Positions 51,701 to 64,000 of a stretch of DNA of 64,000 nt are shown here, one piece after another. The stretch is taken from contig NW_003114462.1 in assembly GCF_000003605.2 (NCBI RefSeq), forward strand, positions 243,841 through 307,840, given 5' to 3'. The position numbers were made by a program, and so were the translations under genes. Source of the stretch: Saccoglossus kowalevskii. Its lineage: Eukaryota > Hemichordata > Enteropneusta > Harrimaniidae. A model generated the notes under the pieces. The model was not told the origin of the DNA. It did no database searches and worked only from the letters and a program-made list of their open reading frames with translations. Within the stretch, counting starts at the first letter, position 1, and each line of letters starts with the position of its first letter.

Positions 51701-53832
51701 CTGTTGACGCACTGTATATTTTCCCGCACTGTGCGAAACAACGCCTACGTACAGCATAAATGTATTGGACACGATTCCGGGTAGCAATAGACTAGTTTTA
51801 CAATAAATACTTCAAATGTATTTCCTTGCTATGATACATACTATTTTATTTGTGCGACTAACAATATATTGTTCCGTGTGACGACAGCTACAACGGTGTT
51901 TGCCATACGCATGACGATCACCACTCCACCGTAACCGCCAACACTGTGAACATAACAAAACAATCAACGCTGCGCATAGTGACTCAGGCAAAATACAGTT
52001 GTTGTCCATTTATTGTGTCGACGTGGTTTTGCCTCGCGGAGGTTACCTAGAAACGATAACGAGCCTCGAGACGGGGTACTTAACGACGTAGGTGTGTAGC
52101 AGTGCGATAATTCAACTCGGACTAGATGGTATTACGCTGCGTTATAAGAGTTCATTATAGGCTAACTAGTGTACCTTATCTATATTAAGTATATTCATAC
52201 TAAACATGCTATTCCCCGACTAACGCCACAAGTATACACGACGTGATGGCCTTCAATTGAAATCAATGACTCATCTGTTGTTGTATGCACTAACAAATGA
52301 TGATATAACGATTCCTTATATCACACTCCCTCGAGGTTTTGAGAGATTGTGATTTAACAGCCCATGCCACGTGATAGTATGATGCCTTAGTTCGCCCCAG
52401 GCAGTCGAGTTATTTAATGCAATTTCCATACAAAATAACGATAAATTACTGTTTCGTTGGGGGGAGGGGGTCACGGGAGCATCCCGCCAAATTATATGTA
52501 TTAGAGAAACTGAACGTGTACACATTCTCTCAATTTGTAAACACCAGAGTGTGTGTTGCTTAGCAGTTTTCGTTTTCTTTCTTGTTTAACCCGTTCAAAA
52601 CCATTCTCCTCAAAAAATACATGACACCAACTTTCATTTTGTTTTATAATACGGTGGTAGCTCAGATTCAGTACAGTAAACCTAGATATGACGGGGACTG
52701 GATGTGGTTAAATTTGTATATTACTGAGCACAAACCGTTGCGGCAAAGTAAAACAGTCACGGTGGCATGCAATGTTCGAAGCGGTCGTCTAAAACATCAT
52801 TCTTAAATGAAAGCCGGTAACCATTACTTTACTTGGGAAGCTTTGTACCCATTAACTCAAAACTATTGACGAATCGGCTTGTATTGGAATGGTTTCAAAA
52901 TCAATATATTATAATCAATCTTTTTAATAGACCATTTGTCGTTAAGTAGTTTCACTATGTGCACATAAATCGCCGGCATGGTAACGTATCTATCACGTGA
53001 CACCGATGATGGTTATAATCTGAAAACACGTACACATTCATATAATAGCTTGAAATACACATAACGCAGTTTATGGTGAATTTGAGGTTCGTAGTAAATG
53101 TGGCGACAATGATAAAAGTTTTTATTTTATTCCCAATCATAGCCATTAGAAATACTAAAAAACAACCCCAGACACGATAACACCTATCATTTTTTGCAGG
53201 AAACGAAATGTTTCATATTATAGTTTTTCATTCCAATACGTGTATATAATCGGACGGAAAACGCATCGTAAAATATTGAACTCGTCGAAGTCAACGTCAC
53301 GAGTGAAAACTCGCATATTATGAAGAAAGACGATTGTCCTAAAATGCATTTCCCTACAGCGAGATGTCAAAGTTGGAGCCTCGGGTACACGTTCAAGAAA
53401 ACGCTCGACACTGACAGTAATGATAAAAGATTAAATGTAGCATTTCTATTAAAGGTTTTGCGACCTTTAAATAATCCTATTCACTTCTTGAATCGTTAGA
53501 ATTGTTCACATGGGCTGTAACGATCTGAAACAGTTAGAGCTATTGTTCACTCTTTGCATTTTGTTTTCCTATTGTCGACAAATGCACTGAGCATACTCAT
53601 TAGACCACGCAGGTGTTTCCCGTTAGAGCTTTGCCGGCGAAAGCACGTTACATGTTGTGTAAAATAACTGTCACGGTTTTAAAATATCATTTTTATTTTC
53701 CTATCTTTTCAGAGTTGTTTTGCAGTTAAATCTAGGACGCACAATGGGAAGTCTAGCTCAGCAACGAAAGTATCTCCGGTGAAGGTTGCCATGGCAACGG
53801 TGGGCCAGCATCTCGGTGCACAGCAAGCATGA
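48769..53832 (+). CDS. gene D: basic protein of unknown function (two-exon model)
   Basis: Exon 1 is 48769-49419, opening MDDFDCDPPRVLRIKERF. Residues 10-60 look like a basic amphipathic helix (KERFRREL...RQRRLLG), followed by an Arg/Ser/Pro-rich, probably disordered tail. The frame would stop at 49428, but cag|gcaagt at 49417-49425 is the classic GC-AG donor. The next good acceptor in the same phase (tcctatcttttcag, AG at 53711-53712) opens a frame to a TGA at 53832 reading SCFAVKSRTHNGK and ending VGQHLGAQQA. The model gives 256 aa. Base composition of exon 1 is clearly richer in GC than its flanks, supporting coding. I do not recognise the family. Exon 1 is the firmer part; the 4.3-kb intron is an inference. 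Confidence 0.45.
50937..50946. promoter_or_regulatory. TCTCGCGAGA palindrome
   Basis: The exact 10-bp palindrome known as a promoter element in vertebrates. Nearby DNA is CpG-rich (gacgcgcgtc). No transcript start is visible, so function here is speculative. Confidence 0.3.
53785..53798. promoter_or_regulatory. perfect X-box-like palindrome GTTGCCATGGCAAC
   Basis: A 14-bp perfect palindrome equal to the RFX-family X-box consensus. It lies inside the proposed second exon of gene D, where it would encode VAMAT. Either it is a binding site and the exon is wrong, or the match is incidental to the codons. Confidence 0.4.
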
Positions 53833-54970
53833 TGAATGGCTGACACGGAAAGAAGGACACTCCTTACCTGACATGGCCGATAGAGGGAGCAAAGCTTGCA
53901 TATTGCTTAAGATTTATTCGGATTACCGGATAAGCTGTTTGTTACATGTTTGATCGTTTTGGTGCAACAACCAGCACAGCATTTCGGTTCATCATGAAAT
54001 AATTCACAATTTACTCGTTAAGCTTGCAATGGTTGAATGACCTGATACAGGTATTTAATTCACTTGTAATGAACCATTCCATGATCCAAGAGTGACTGAA
54101 CATTCCATATCTTGCGAATTCATGACTGGACGTGCGTGTTAGTACTTATAAAAGGAAAACATTGGTGAGACAATGAATGTATTCATCTTAAATTGAAAAA
54201 TATATTGATATTATTAATTATTTCGCTATGTAAATTTCTTGTATTTTCGTACCAGTAATATTACCAATAATAAATAATATTATACTTATACATGTAGTAT
54301 ATTCTTGGCAACTATTCTGCCCGGAATACTTCCTTGTGGAGTAAATGAGAACACTAAGTGTTTTATGTCGATCAAAATAAATATCTTGACTGTTAAGAAC
54401 TGTGACACCTGCTCTATCAATTAAGTGCAAATGTGAGTACAATTGGCGTGTTTAGAGACATTAAACTACCAGTCTACTAAAAAACAAACAAAAAAAACGA
54501 TTATTAAAATGATTCTTACATATGTAACGAAGAGAACTTTATGCAATTATAGAATGTAGAAGGTTCCTAGATTATTGATGTACACACACCCATTGAAATA
54601 AATTAGTTATCTTCGTAAATAACATGTTAAATGCACATGTTCATATCATGCGCGGTAACATAGAACAAAAATTGGTGTTGTCCCACATTGTTTTTGTTAG
54701 GGCCTTTAAATATTGTCAATTATCACTTTAGTGGGGTATCAATTGTCCCAAAATATTTCCCCGGAGAGTCTATTGAAAAGTCATGTTGATGTTTATATGA
54801 ATATAAAATAAAATATTGACTCGGCATCACGTTATAAAATGTGAACAAGAGTGGCATTCTCCGTGGTTTACTTAAATATTCTAAATGGAATGTTGAATTA
54901 TAAAAAATAGATGCATCATTTCGAAGAGAACAATGCATAAAGATGGATAGTCGTACAGGGTCTATATTAA
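53833..54970. other. no gene recognised
   Basis: AT-rich DNA after the proposed gene D stop, with no recognisable exon; AATAAA-like hexamers occur from about 54.2 kb onward. Confidence 0.45.
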
Positions 54971-55089
54971 AGGGCGGTGGTCGTCGCGCCACGTCCTGTT
55001 CGATATATGGCGACGTATACAACGCGTTGTAAAATACATTGTTTATTTACATGAAATTTGAACACGCGCTGCGCGACGACCACCGCGCT
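54971..55089. mobile_element. 119-bp TTAA-flanked MITE
   Basis: Terminal inverted repeats of 19 bp with one mismatch: AGGGCGGTGGTCGTCGCGC at the left, and AGCGCGGTGGTCGTCGCGC read inward from the right. TTAA stands on both sides (54967-54970 and 55090-55093). The internal 81 bp cannot code. The termini differ from the element at 32221-34109, so it is a different TTAA-using family. Confidence 0.8.
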
Positions 55090-58000
55090 TTAAAGTTTAG
55101 CAAGTTTACATAGATAGAATAGTTGGGTAAATATTATCAGGCTCACGCGTTTTGAAAGCACACCAATGCAGCGCCACTACAACATATAACACAGTGAACA
55201 CCACTATTTATAGCGAGATCCGATTTATGTTTGTGTAGTACGCCCTCTTTAGTTGGATCCGTATCAGCTATCTTCAACGTCTATTTCGGGTCACCCCTCC
55301 ATACTAACCATTGCGTGTTCGGTCGAAGAACTACGCTAAGAACATGCTATACATCGTGCCCCTACTAAAAAGTAAAGGACAAGAGTTATAATTCAATAGG
55401 TTTACCCATACCTAACAGTGTGTTCTATAGGGATGCGGAGCTAAAGGGGAAATCCTTACATTTCTACTTCAACAAAGTTAATGCCATATGACTATTGGAA
55501 CACAATGTTTTGGCCACCAAATGTGTTAATATGTAGTGAATTACGTGGCTGTAAAACACTTCTCTGTAAAAGGGTTAAAAATGGTTCTTAAAACAGTCGA
55601 GACACATTCAGTATCCCGTAAATTTCAGCCAGAAACATTATGTTTTCAAAAAATCGCAGGTTTAGTCATTATGAGAGTGTCTAGCAATTAGTCTATCCCG
55701 TGAAGTGCATGTAAACAAGTGACTACCTAGCGAGTTCAGTGTGCTCCCACATATTCCATGTTTCTAAAACATTTGGTAAATAAAGGTTGTGAATGAGATA
55801 ACGGACAGAAATGTTTTTTAAGCAAAATTGTGATTTGACTTGAATACTTACCACAGTAGTCACGTGGTACTGCGGTCGATGTCCACTAGGCACTTCTCTA
55901 AACTGGCCCCTTGAGGGCGCCCGAAGTTTCAGCAAATTTTCAAACAAATTTAGCGCCCAAACCCAAGATTGAAAAATGGATAGCGGTGAGAGTTGTCAGT
56001 CATAATATGAAATATAAAAAGTAATTAAAAAGTTGGAGCTATACAAATTAGGTCACATGACTTGAATATTACCAACTGAGTCCTCAAATTGTCTTTTGCC
56101 AGGTCAATTATAACTATTCGTAAAATTACAAAGGTTATGAGAGCCCGCAACACAATTACATCAAACAGTGTTTCCATTTCATAAGGTACTGACTCGCTAC
56201 AGTATGTTCCAGGGCAAAACAATCGTCCATTAAATAGTAGTGAAAGTCGAAACTCAATGCCAGAAGCTCTCCTCCTAAAATGGGCTAAATGTTTTTGCTT
56301 TACTACCTAGATGTGCATCCTTGAAATCCCGAGTTGGTGATTCTTTACTATTTAGAGCAAATTTATTGTATTGCTTCTACCATCCATCTAGAATACGTCT
56401 GGCAGCGAACAGTGTTTATTCTGTTTATTAAAGAAAAAATCAAGGCTAACAACATAATACTCCCAGATAAAAGAGCTCAGAAAATGTAAGAACATGCAAT
56501 TTACATATTTTTTTATATAACTTTTCATCAATTTATGTAGGCCGCCAAATTGATTCTTCACCAAAGGATTATGGGTAAAGTATGACATCATAGAATCTGT
56601 TGTCAGAAATGATTTCAATCAGAGTAAATTCTACCCTGACCTCTATGTTTAGGATAATGACATCATATCTGATGCGGCGATAAGTTTCAAGAACGCAGGT
56701 CGAATCAGACAGAAAAGATAGGGCATAAACAATATTTTAAAAGCGCTCAAGTCTTGAGACGAGTGGAATTTGTTATGATTTAAACTTACCTTCATTACAA
56801 CTTAAATTAGTTTGAATGAGTTTACTGTGTAACATTGTGGACCAGAGGATAATAAATTCCACTTGACAGTATTATTTAGAATCAACAACTTGAATGTTTA
56901 AATTAGACATTATAAACATATATTACAGAAATTTTATAAATACAATGTTTACTAATTGTATTCAGTAGGGGGTGATTTCGCAATACTTTACCAGGGTAAT
57001 CACGTGATCATACCAACGGCTGTAGCAATTGGTTAATTGCATGTTTACCATGTTTTATTGAAGAGTTTGTAAAAGTTTGTAAGATTTTGTAAGAGAAGAA
57101 GAGATTGAGACAGTGAAGCATTACTTGAGCTGATTGTGCAGTTGAACTGAATAAAGCAAGACTATTCGTAATGAACTAAAGTGTATTCCTTCGAGTCTAT
57201 CCTATTATCTCTATAGAATCAAGCGACTCAAAGTTCCTTTCTTAGCCCAGTTTGTATTTTTGCAATTGAAGTTATGTTATTATATTAGGTCATAGCCAAA
57301 GAAATGTAACGTTTGGAGACATTTAGTCGAGTACTGTAAAATACTTTATCTTAGCTGGAAATAATTTCCGCTGAAGAGACTTTTTGGGTATTTTGTACTT
57401 TCACTGATTTTTGACAAGTTGAATGTAAAATATAGGAAAAAAGGTATTTTAGCTGGATTTTACCTATAGCTAAGAATCGACTGAAACAAAAATGAACCTC
57501 TGTAGTATTAAGGCAAGCAAATAAAAAAACACACACCTAGACTTGATTATGCAGTAACAAAATAACATAAAAATTGAAAAAAAAAAAAAAAAAGAATGAT
57601 AGATACAGCTATAGCCGCTTTAAAATATGATGAGCAGTTATTGAAATATCATTCAGATCTCAGTTAAGCAATTCATGTAATCAGTGAACATGTCCATCTT
57701 CATAAATGGACAACACCAGAAACAAAACTTTTATATTCGAGACATGTTTATTAGAAGTAATTTCGTCTCCAACAAGTCTGTTTTGTTAAATCACACATGT
57801 CAGACTGACGTTATTTCTATACAACATACTTTACAAATATATATATTATAAATATATACAAAGCAGGGTCACTATGGAAACTGTACACAAAAGATGTAAC
57901 AATGTATTATTGAAATATACACATGTAAAGTGAGAAAACAAAAATAGCATTTTGTATGCATGAAGGCTCACAATCAATCCCATCACAAACTAATATGTGT

Positions 58001-60150
58001 ACTGAATCATTCAGTTATTTCCTGTTATTTCTAAACTGAGAAAACACAACTGTTAATGGCTGCTGATCCCTCTGCTTTTTTTTTGTGAATAGTAATTCAT
58101 TGAAATAGTTTACTGACATATAGTTGTATCGAATTTGAAGGCGAGAGCAGATAATGTTCTGACCTCAGTATTCTTTAAAGATCGAAATGCCATTATTTGT
58201 CTCAAAGTACATTATGAACATTTCCATGTATGCTTGTATATTTCTGTGTTATTACCTATATAGAAAACATCATACAGGCTTATTTTATGAAAATGATTAT
58301 GAGCATTTAAGAGATTAACATTACGGGTCAACCTTATAATTTATCAGACAATAATTGTAAACATTGTAGCAGGTTTACATTTGTGATGATGAAGACAGAT
58401 CGGCCGTTATAGCTGATACACCAAGTGCACCAGTTTTCCCCATTGGTGTTATCACATGTGAGGCAGTTGTGGACCAGCAAGTGTGAAAATTGTAGAACAT
58501 CATGACGGTTCAATAATTGGAGTTAGAATTTACAATTGCACTCGAAAGAAGAAATCGTGACAACTGGATCACTAGACGGATTGAAATGACCCCAGTCGTA
58601 CTTGAATCCCTAAAATAGTAGGAATTAGCACAATGGTGTGTAACTCTGTCAAACTTAATGAAAATTATGCCAATGGTGCTGGACTCTTTCAAATGCTACG
58701 CAATGATCCAGGTTGCAAATAATGGTCACAGCTACCATTATGCTGGGTAGTTCTAGTCCAATCACTTTTTTTTTTACAAACTGTGAGACCCATTACATAT
58801 TTGACAGTAGTTCATGGAAGACACACTAAATATGAGCTCCTTCTGAGAATCCATCTTCAAATTACAATGTATAATTCTATACATGTAGCAATAACTGACA
58901 GAATCTTGGACAAAATGATAAAAAATTATAGTAAACTATTGAAAAAAAAAGTATCAGAGTAATTGTGATTAATTTATTTTAGACATTTTGGTATCTTTTT
59001 TTTTTTTTATTGTTGATGGCAACTTTACAAGATACAATATAGATACAAATTGTTAACATCTCCTATGATGTCAGTATTGATCAATTTTTAGATCAACTGG
59101 TGTTCATTTAAAGTAGCAACAAACATCCATGAAATAGCGTGATATGTTGGGCTGAAAGCAAAAAAAACTTAAAAATGGTAAATGATAATTATGTTATTAA
59201 ATTCATACAATATTAAAATGTTTCAGTTTTCATATTCTGTTAAACCAGAAAATAACATTTACAGCTGTAATATATGCTTTAAATAGTTGAAAAAAAAAAT
59301 TCATTGCAAAAATTCAAATAAAATTCTGTAAAAAAAAAATATTATATTACAACTCAATATTAACAAAATTACACAATATATTATTTATTTGTTTATGATA
59401 CAAGCTAAAAATGCAGACATGTATATCTGCAGAAGGTGTACTAAGTATTCATGTTATGGTACAGTAGGAAAGACCAAAATTATATAGCTGTGAAAACTAT
59501 GAAATCTTTAACTTTGCACAACATTAGTATTCATGTATCAAAAACCCTAACAAAACTACCCTAACCCTCTTTATATCCAAGAAATTTAATTTCTCAAATT
59601 TGTAAATATATCAGCTAGTATTTAATTATTCGTCACTAGAGTTTTAAGTTTAAAGGGGGGCTTATCAATCCCTGGGATTGGTGTGACATGAATATGTGTA
59701 TTGAATTGTTTTGATTATTCCAACAAAAATCACCCAAATCTAACAAAAGTTTTGTCGACAACTGTTTTTTTAATATATTAGCATCTACACCAGTTCTAAA
59801 GGAGTAAATTTCAACCTACATAAAATATATTTTGGTGGATTAATATAAGATTGAAGCAGTAAGATGTGCGGAGGATTTTGCATGTGCGTTTATACAAGAT
59901 TGAAAACACCCCATAACAGGTCACACAGTACATGTGCGAGGGAGGTGTCGAGGGAAAGGAAATAGCAAAGCTAGATACCATTACTATTCTTCTCAGGAAA
60001 TTGAAGATGATAAGTTGTGTTCGAAGTTCATCAGACAAGACAGCATCCCAAGTGCTGTTGATGGCTGCCAACTATCATAATGTGCACGTAATGTAATGAT
60101 TCTCTACTGTGCTGTAAATGTTCAAATCTTTATAATCAAAAATCTACGAA
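55090..60150. other. intergenic DNA and probable 3' UTR of the minus-strand gene
   Basis: No coding exon was recognised. A minus-strand open stretch ending at a good donor (gtg|gtaagt at 55851-55846) is noted separately. On the minus strand AATAAA lies at 59399-59394, about 750 nt after the stop at 60151, and again at 57750-57745. A17 (57577-57593) and several T or A runs are present. Confidence 0.4.
59394..59399 (-). terminator. candidate poly(A) signal of the minus-strand gene
   Basis: AATAAA on the minus strand, about 750 nt downstream of the predicted stop. Others further on cannot be excluded. Confidence 0.3.
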
Positions 60151-63100
60151 TCAATGTCTATAATTAACCCTGCGTATATTCCTATTTATTGCTTGCCTTC
60201 TAGCGCTGGCTGCAGTAGCACGACCAATACTGGAATCTCTGGTCGCTGAATGCCCTCTCATTGAATACTGAGAAAAGACAAAGCACAACAGCACCAAATT
60301 AACATATTTATGTATATTTTACTAACTGCTGAATTTGCATATACACTGTGTTTGCTCTATCATTATTACTGCTGTTAAATGACAGAGGTATGTCTATGGT
60401 TAAAATGAGTCCATCAATCTATCATACAAGATAACATTTTTGGTGTATGTTCACTTCTACTTGGGAATAGAGCAAATACAGTATACACAAACGCTACTGT
60501 CACTTTCTCTACCAAACATGAAATATGAATTTGGTCGCTCACCGATTGTAAGTTGGTAATGCAAAGATATGAAGATAATTTTGGCAACTAGCTTTATCTT
60601 CTATGTGCTTAGTATTGACTACCACTACCGGTACATGCATTTGTAGTTACACATCACTAATGATAATTAATGATAACTAGAGATTAGTTGAAACTAATTG
60701 CTACATAAGTACAACGGCAAAGTATGTATGGAGTACGCAGTAGGGATTGTTAACACTCGTGCAGAAGAAAGTGAACGCATTTATCGCCTCTTGCAATGTA
60801 TCACTCAAGTGATACTAGTCAACACTACCCCATTACAATTTCATTACAAAATCAATTCTTCTGATATGAATATAATAGCAAACGATTACTATTACACCCA
60901 ATGAGGCTCAAGTCAATGAGAAATATATTCGATGTGTGTAGGAGATTTCACAATGAAAATATAATAAACAAAATTGAAAAAATTATAATAGTTTCCAAGC
61001 TGTCACTACTAAAATAACTGAGGTGTTATCAGCAATATGGTACATCCCACAGTGGGTTTCATTGACGCAAACAATATTGGGATGAAACAAGCAGATCAAG
61101 CAAATGAGTGATTATACAAGATTGCAAAATTTCTCTGTCTTTCACAAGAAAAAACGTCTAGCATAGATAAGTGTGATGCACCAAAGTAGTGATAGCTTGA
61201 AATCTATCTACTCAGTACATGCAATTCAAATATGGTTTCTTTAAATATACATTGCATCTTAAAGGAGTTTCAATAACCTCCATACTTTTAACTTCAAAGA
61301 ATGGTGGTTGTTGTGCCATGCATGCATCACATATGTGTATGCATCACATATGAATGAGATTGTTGATTAACACAATACAAACACATCCAGGAAACAACTT
61401 TGAGTGTTGCACAGATACAGTTCAAAGACGATCTGCTATGAGCTAACCACCATGGGCACTGCGTCCATTCACATGCATACAAGTACCATATTGGTTTGTT
61501 ATTAGAATAGAGCGAATTGTGGGAAAATCAACTTGTTTATCAACACAAATCTCTTGCATGCGTGGGAAAACGACCTCTGCCCTGTGACTTGATGTAGAAA
61601 TGTTGCTTCCTATACCTCTATATATCTTTTGTATCACTGTTATAAATTACTAGTACAAGCAGAGAGAAACATGCACATGAGATATGATGATGATGATGTT
61701 AATATGGTTGCTAATACATGTACATGCATTAACTGAATGGTAACTAAAGGTTGGAGATCATTTATAATCAGTTCTATCATTCCTCAGCATGTAACTTACA
61801 GAGGCAGGTTTTGTTGTAAGTACACTACTCGGAGAACTTTGTAATGTTCCATCAGTCACAACTGTAAAGAAAAATAAAACCATTTTATTGAGATGAAGAT
61901 ATTATTAGCACTAAGTATATTTCTCATTAGCTGTTACAGGGAAGACATGTGATACCTGTGATTCACCATGTAAAGAAAGACAATCTATTCATGTTGTGTG
62001 TCGCAACCAAGATTTAAGTTGTCTTTCTTTATACATTTGTACTGTAGAAGAGCATATGGCACTGGGTTTAACCTTTTCACCACCAGTTCCCTCTTTTCAT
62101 CACAAATTCCCAAAATAGTCCTGTTTATAGTATGCACTTTCCTTCAGAAAATTGGGACAAAAATAGCATTTTTTGAGTAAAATTAGGGTTCATTTTCCAG
62201 AAATGTTGAAGAATATAAGAGAAACAGTGCAGAAAAATTTGGCCAAGAAAGTCTTGTGGTGACAAGGTTAATTTCAGCAAGTTTCATGTTTTAAAAATAT
62301 TCACTATATTTTGATTTCACTGGTTTGTGAAGAAAACAACAAATTCTTCTGCTAACTTTGAATATTTACTTTGTTTTGATTTAATGCATTTAGCTGTCAT
62401 TAAAAATACCAAAATTAAACCCAGGAAATAGTTAAGCCCCCATACAGTACACTGTAATTTCTACATAGAAACTCAGTACTTTACTGTGTCACTTAAATAG
62501 AATGCCATGGTGAGATCATGTGTGATTTCACACATTCACTAATGACTGAAACCATACATACCATTCAAGTGTAATTATATGATTCTATTTTATCAAGAAA
62601 TGAAAAAAATAAATTTTGAAATATTTTCACCAATTTGGTGCAAAGAGTAAAGGTAGACAACATGGAAGAGGAAATATGGAATGGGGAGGAAGAAGTGAGT
62701 GGAGGGACTAGGTTGGAAACTGAGAAAGGAAGAAAAGGGAGAATTCAGTTTAATTTCAAATCAAATTTCCTCAAAACTCACTTCTTAGCCTTTCATTTAA
62801 CCTGTCCAATGACTGCATTATACGCTGTTCCTCAAGTGACAAAGCAGAGGGCGCTGTTCAAACAGAAAATACAATGATGAGTTTGCTGTATCTTATATGT
62901 TCATCAACTGTCATTATTTCATGTTTTGTTTCCAATATAAACAAACATAAACATCGTGCAGCTAACTTGATTAAAAAATAAGATACATGAGAGCGACCTC
63001 TAGTGGTCAATATTGACAACATTGACAAAACAAATAGAGGGCGGTATGTTAGCAAAAGGAGTGGATTTGTTATTATTATGTCTTCACTTGCATGCAACTG

Positions 63101-63615
63101 AGCTACTTCAAAATCACAGATGAATTAAGTCAATGAAAAAATCTACAATAATCATAACGAAAACAAAGCCATTCTCAATTGATGGTAATTTTTTTTCCAG
63201 AGTATACAATCAAATTGCAATTAAAACAACAGATTTAAGTATGAGAGCAATGATCAAACAATGATAAAAAAAACATTACTAGCCTGGATGAAATGGCAAC
63301 TCTGAGCATGCAGAAACAATTTACATGCAGCGTATAACAACTACCTCATGCAGAATATCTAAACCAACACCTTACCTGCATCGTTTCGCCGAGAAGAGTT
63401 ATTCTCAGTTACAGAGTCGGTTTCTGCAATATCATTTTTGACTGTTTTTAACTCTTCATTAACATTCTCACCTTTCCTAGTGTGTGGCGGTATGCTCACT
63501 GTCTGTACCCCTGCTTGCTGCTGTCGGGTGAGCGCTTTCGCGATCTCTGTCTCAGACAGATCAGGATGCTGGCTGAGCTTCTCTGCTGTCTGGAATAATT
63601 GCAAACTTTCACTCA
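60151..63615 (-). CDS. gene C: minus-strand gene, last three coding exons
   Basis: Exons in transcript order are 63615-63376 (acceptor cttttcccag, donor gtaagg), 61861-61800 (acceptor ctttacag, donor gtaagt) and 60267-60151 (acceptor ttttctcag, stop TGA at 60153-60151). The phases fit through all junctions. The protein reads SESLQLFQTAEKLSQHPDLS, then a Ser/Thr-rich linker (VVTDGTLQSSPSSVLTTKP), and ends in a basic tail (SARRQAINRNIRRVNYRH). The first exon enters with two bases (TG) of a split codon. Just upstream, 63881-63817 ends in A at a strong donor (aca|gtaagt), so the junction would make ATG. Either this is a split start codon and the protein is 139 aa, or the upstream exon, which is also open in frame, makes it longer. 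No family was recognised. Confidence 0.65.
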
Positions 63616-63816
63616 CTGGGAAAAGAAATATTTAGTTTCAAAGAAAAACATTCTGTCAATTGCATATCTACGGTACAAGCAAAACATGAAAAAACCCTCA
63701 GTGAACCAAATACTGTAGGTTTCATTGAATTGAAGGTATATGCCAATCAAAGAAAATTACAATGACACAAATGGAATACGTTTTTTTCAGTACCGATGAA
63801 TGGGAACTACACTTAC

Positions 63817-63881
63817 TGTGAACAGTGTATACACATACATACAATGTATACACAATTTTTATGTTCCATTTCCGTACAAAA
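63817..63881 (-). CDS. gene C: candidate upstream exon or 5' UTR exon
   Basis: 65 nt with acceptor ggttaaacag and donor gtaagtg. If coding, it reads FVRKWNIKIVYTLYVCVYTV with no stop and joins in frame to MSESLQ. The sequence is partly simple (gtatgtatgtgtatac), so coding is uncertain; a 5' UTR ending in the A of a split ATG is equally possible. Confidence 0.35.
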
Positions 63882-64000
63882 CTGTTTAACCATCAATTCA
63901 TATTTTTCAGAAATGGGCAATTTTCAGAAATGAAGGGAAGTGTATCCAATTAAATGGTAAACGTAACTTCTCTTATCTTTTTTTTTTTTTTTTAATAATG
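63882..64000. other. window edge
   Basis: Short AT-rich stretch ending in a T17 run; no feature seen. Confidence 0.5.

Noticed and set aside
51812-52009. 65-residue minus-strand ATG frame near an X-box-like site
   Set aside because: Hydrophobic but with no clear donor and no resemblance to a family; mentioned only with the X-box finding.
55851-55947. Minus-strand exon-like stretch ending at gtg|gtaagt
   Set aside because: The donor is good but there is no ATG and no partner exon was found; left unassigned.
56940-57240. LTR-like stretch with an internal aataaa-like hexamer
   Set aside because: No partner repeat, no target duplication and no internal retroviral motifs; insufficient to call an element.

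Overview
This is AT-rich animal genomic DNA. Its introns have GT..AG borders, it carries tRNA-derived SINEs, LINE fragments and short TTAA- or TA-flanked DNA elements, and there is one assembly gap (Ns at 33329-33652). The extracellular multidomain genes with phase-1 exons suggest a bilaterian, probably a marine invertebrate. The sequence alone does not fix the phylum.

The core of the window is a tandem family of secreted proteins on the + strand. Two members look intact. Gene A (9925-16554, 7 exons, 626 aa predicted) and gene B (36228-42245, 8 exons, 665 aa predicted) share one layout: a signal-peptide exon, two single-exon pentraxin/laminin-G-like domains, three (A) or four (B) short six-cysteine EGF-like exons, and a C-terminal PAN/apple exon. 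Every intron is phase 1. In both proteins the first pentraxin domain keeps the calcium-site motif (QEQD or QDQD) and the second has lost it. Eroded pieces of further members lie at 2293-3965 (second-pentraxin tail and two EGF exons), 21888-22150 (PAN exon) and 25815-25945 (second-pentraxin tail). The locus therefore once held at least four copies.

Mobile DNA fills the spaces. There are two copies of a tRNA-derived SINE (1-491), a 323-bp tandem duplication (5983-6628), a decayed CR1/L2-type LINE inside gene A (13920-15665) and a LINE RT fragment at 34222-34388. A TIR element (24588-25802) sits next to, and possibly inside, a pentraxin relic. A TTAA-flanked 1.9-kb element with perfect 16-bp TIRs (32221-34109) contains the gap. 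A TTAA-flanked 119-bp MITE lies at 54971-55089. A fold-back repeat family occurs inside both intact genes. A ~395-bp tandem array at 44717-45675 contains a GC-rich CGAAACGTCC-type minisatellite.

The right-hand third is less certain. A GC-richer open frame (48769-49419) can be spliced through a GC-AG intron to 53713-53832, giving a basic 256-aa protein that I do not recognise. At the right edge a minus-strand gene has three phase-compatible exons (63615-63376, 61861-61800, 60267-60151). They encode either a complete 139-aa protein whose start codon is split by an intron, or the C-terminus of a longer one. No tRNA, rRNA, CRISPR or bacterial feature was seen.
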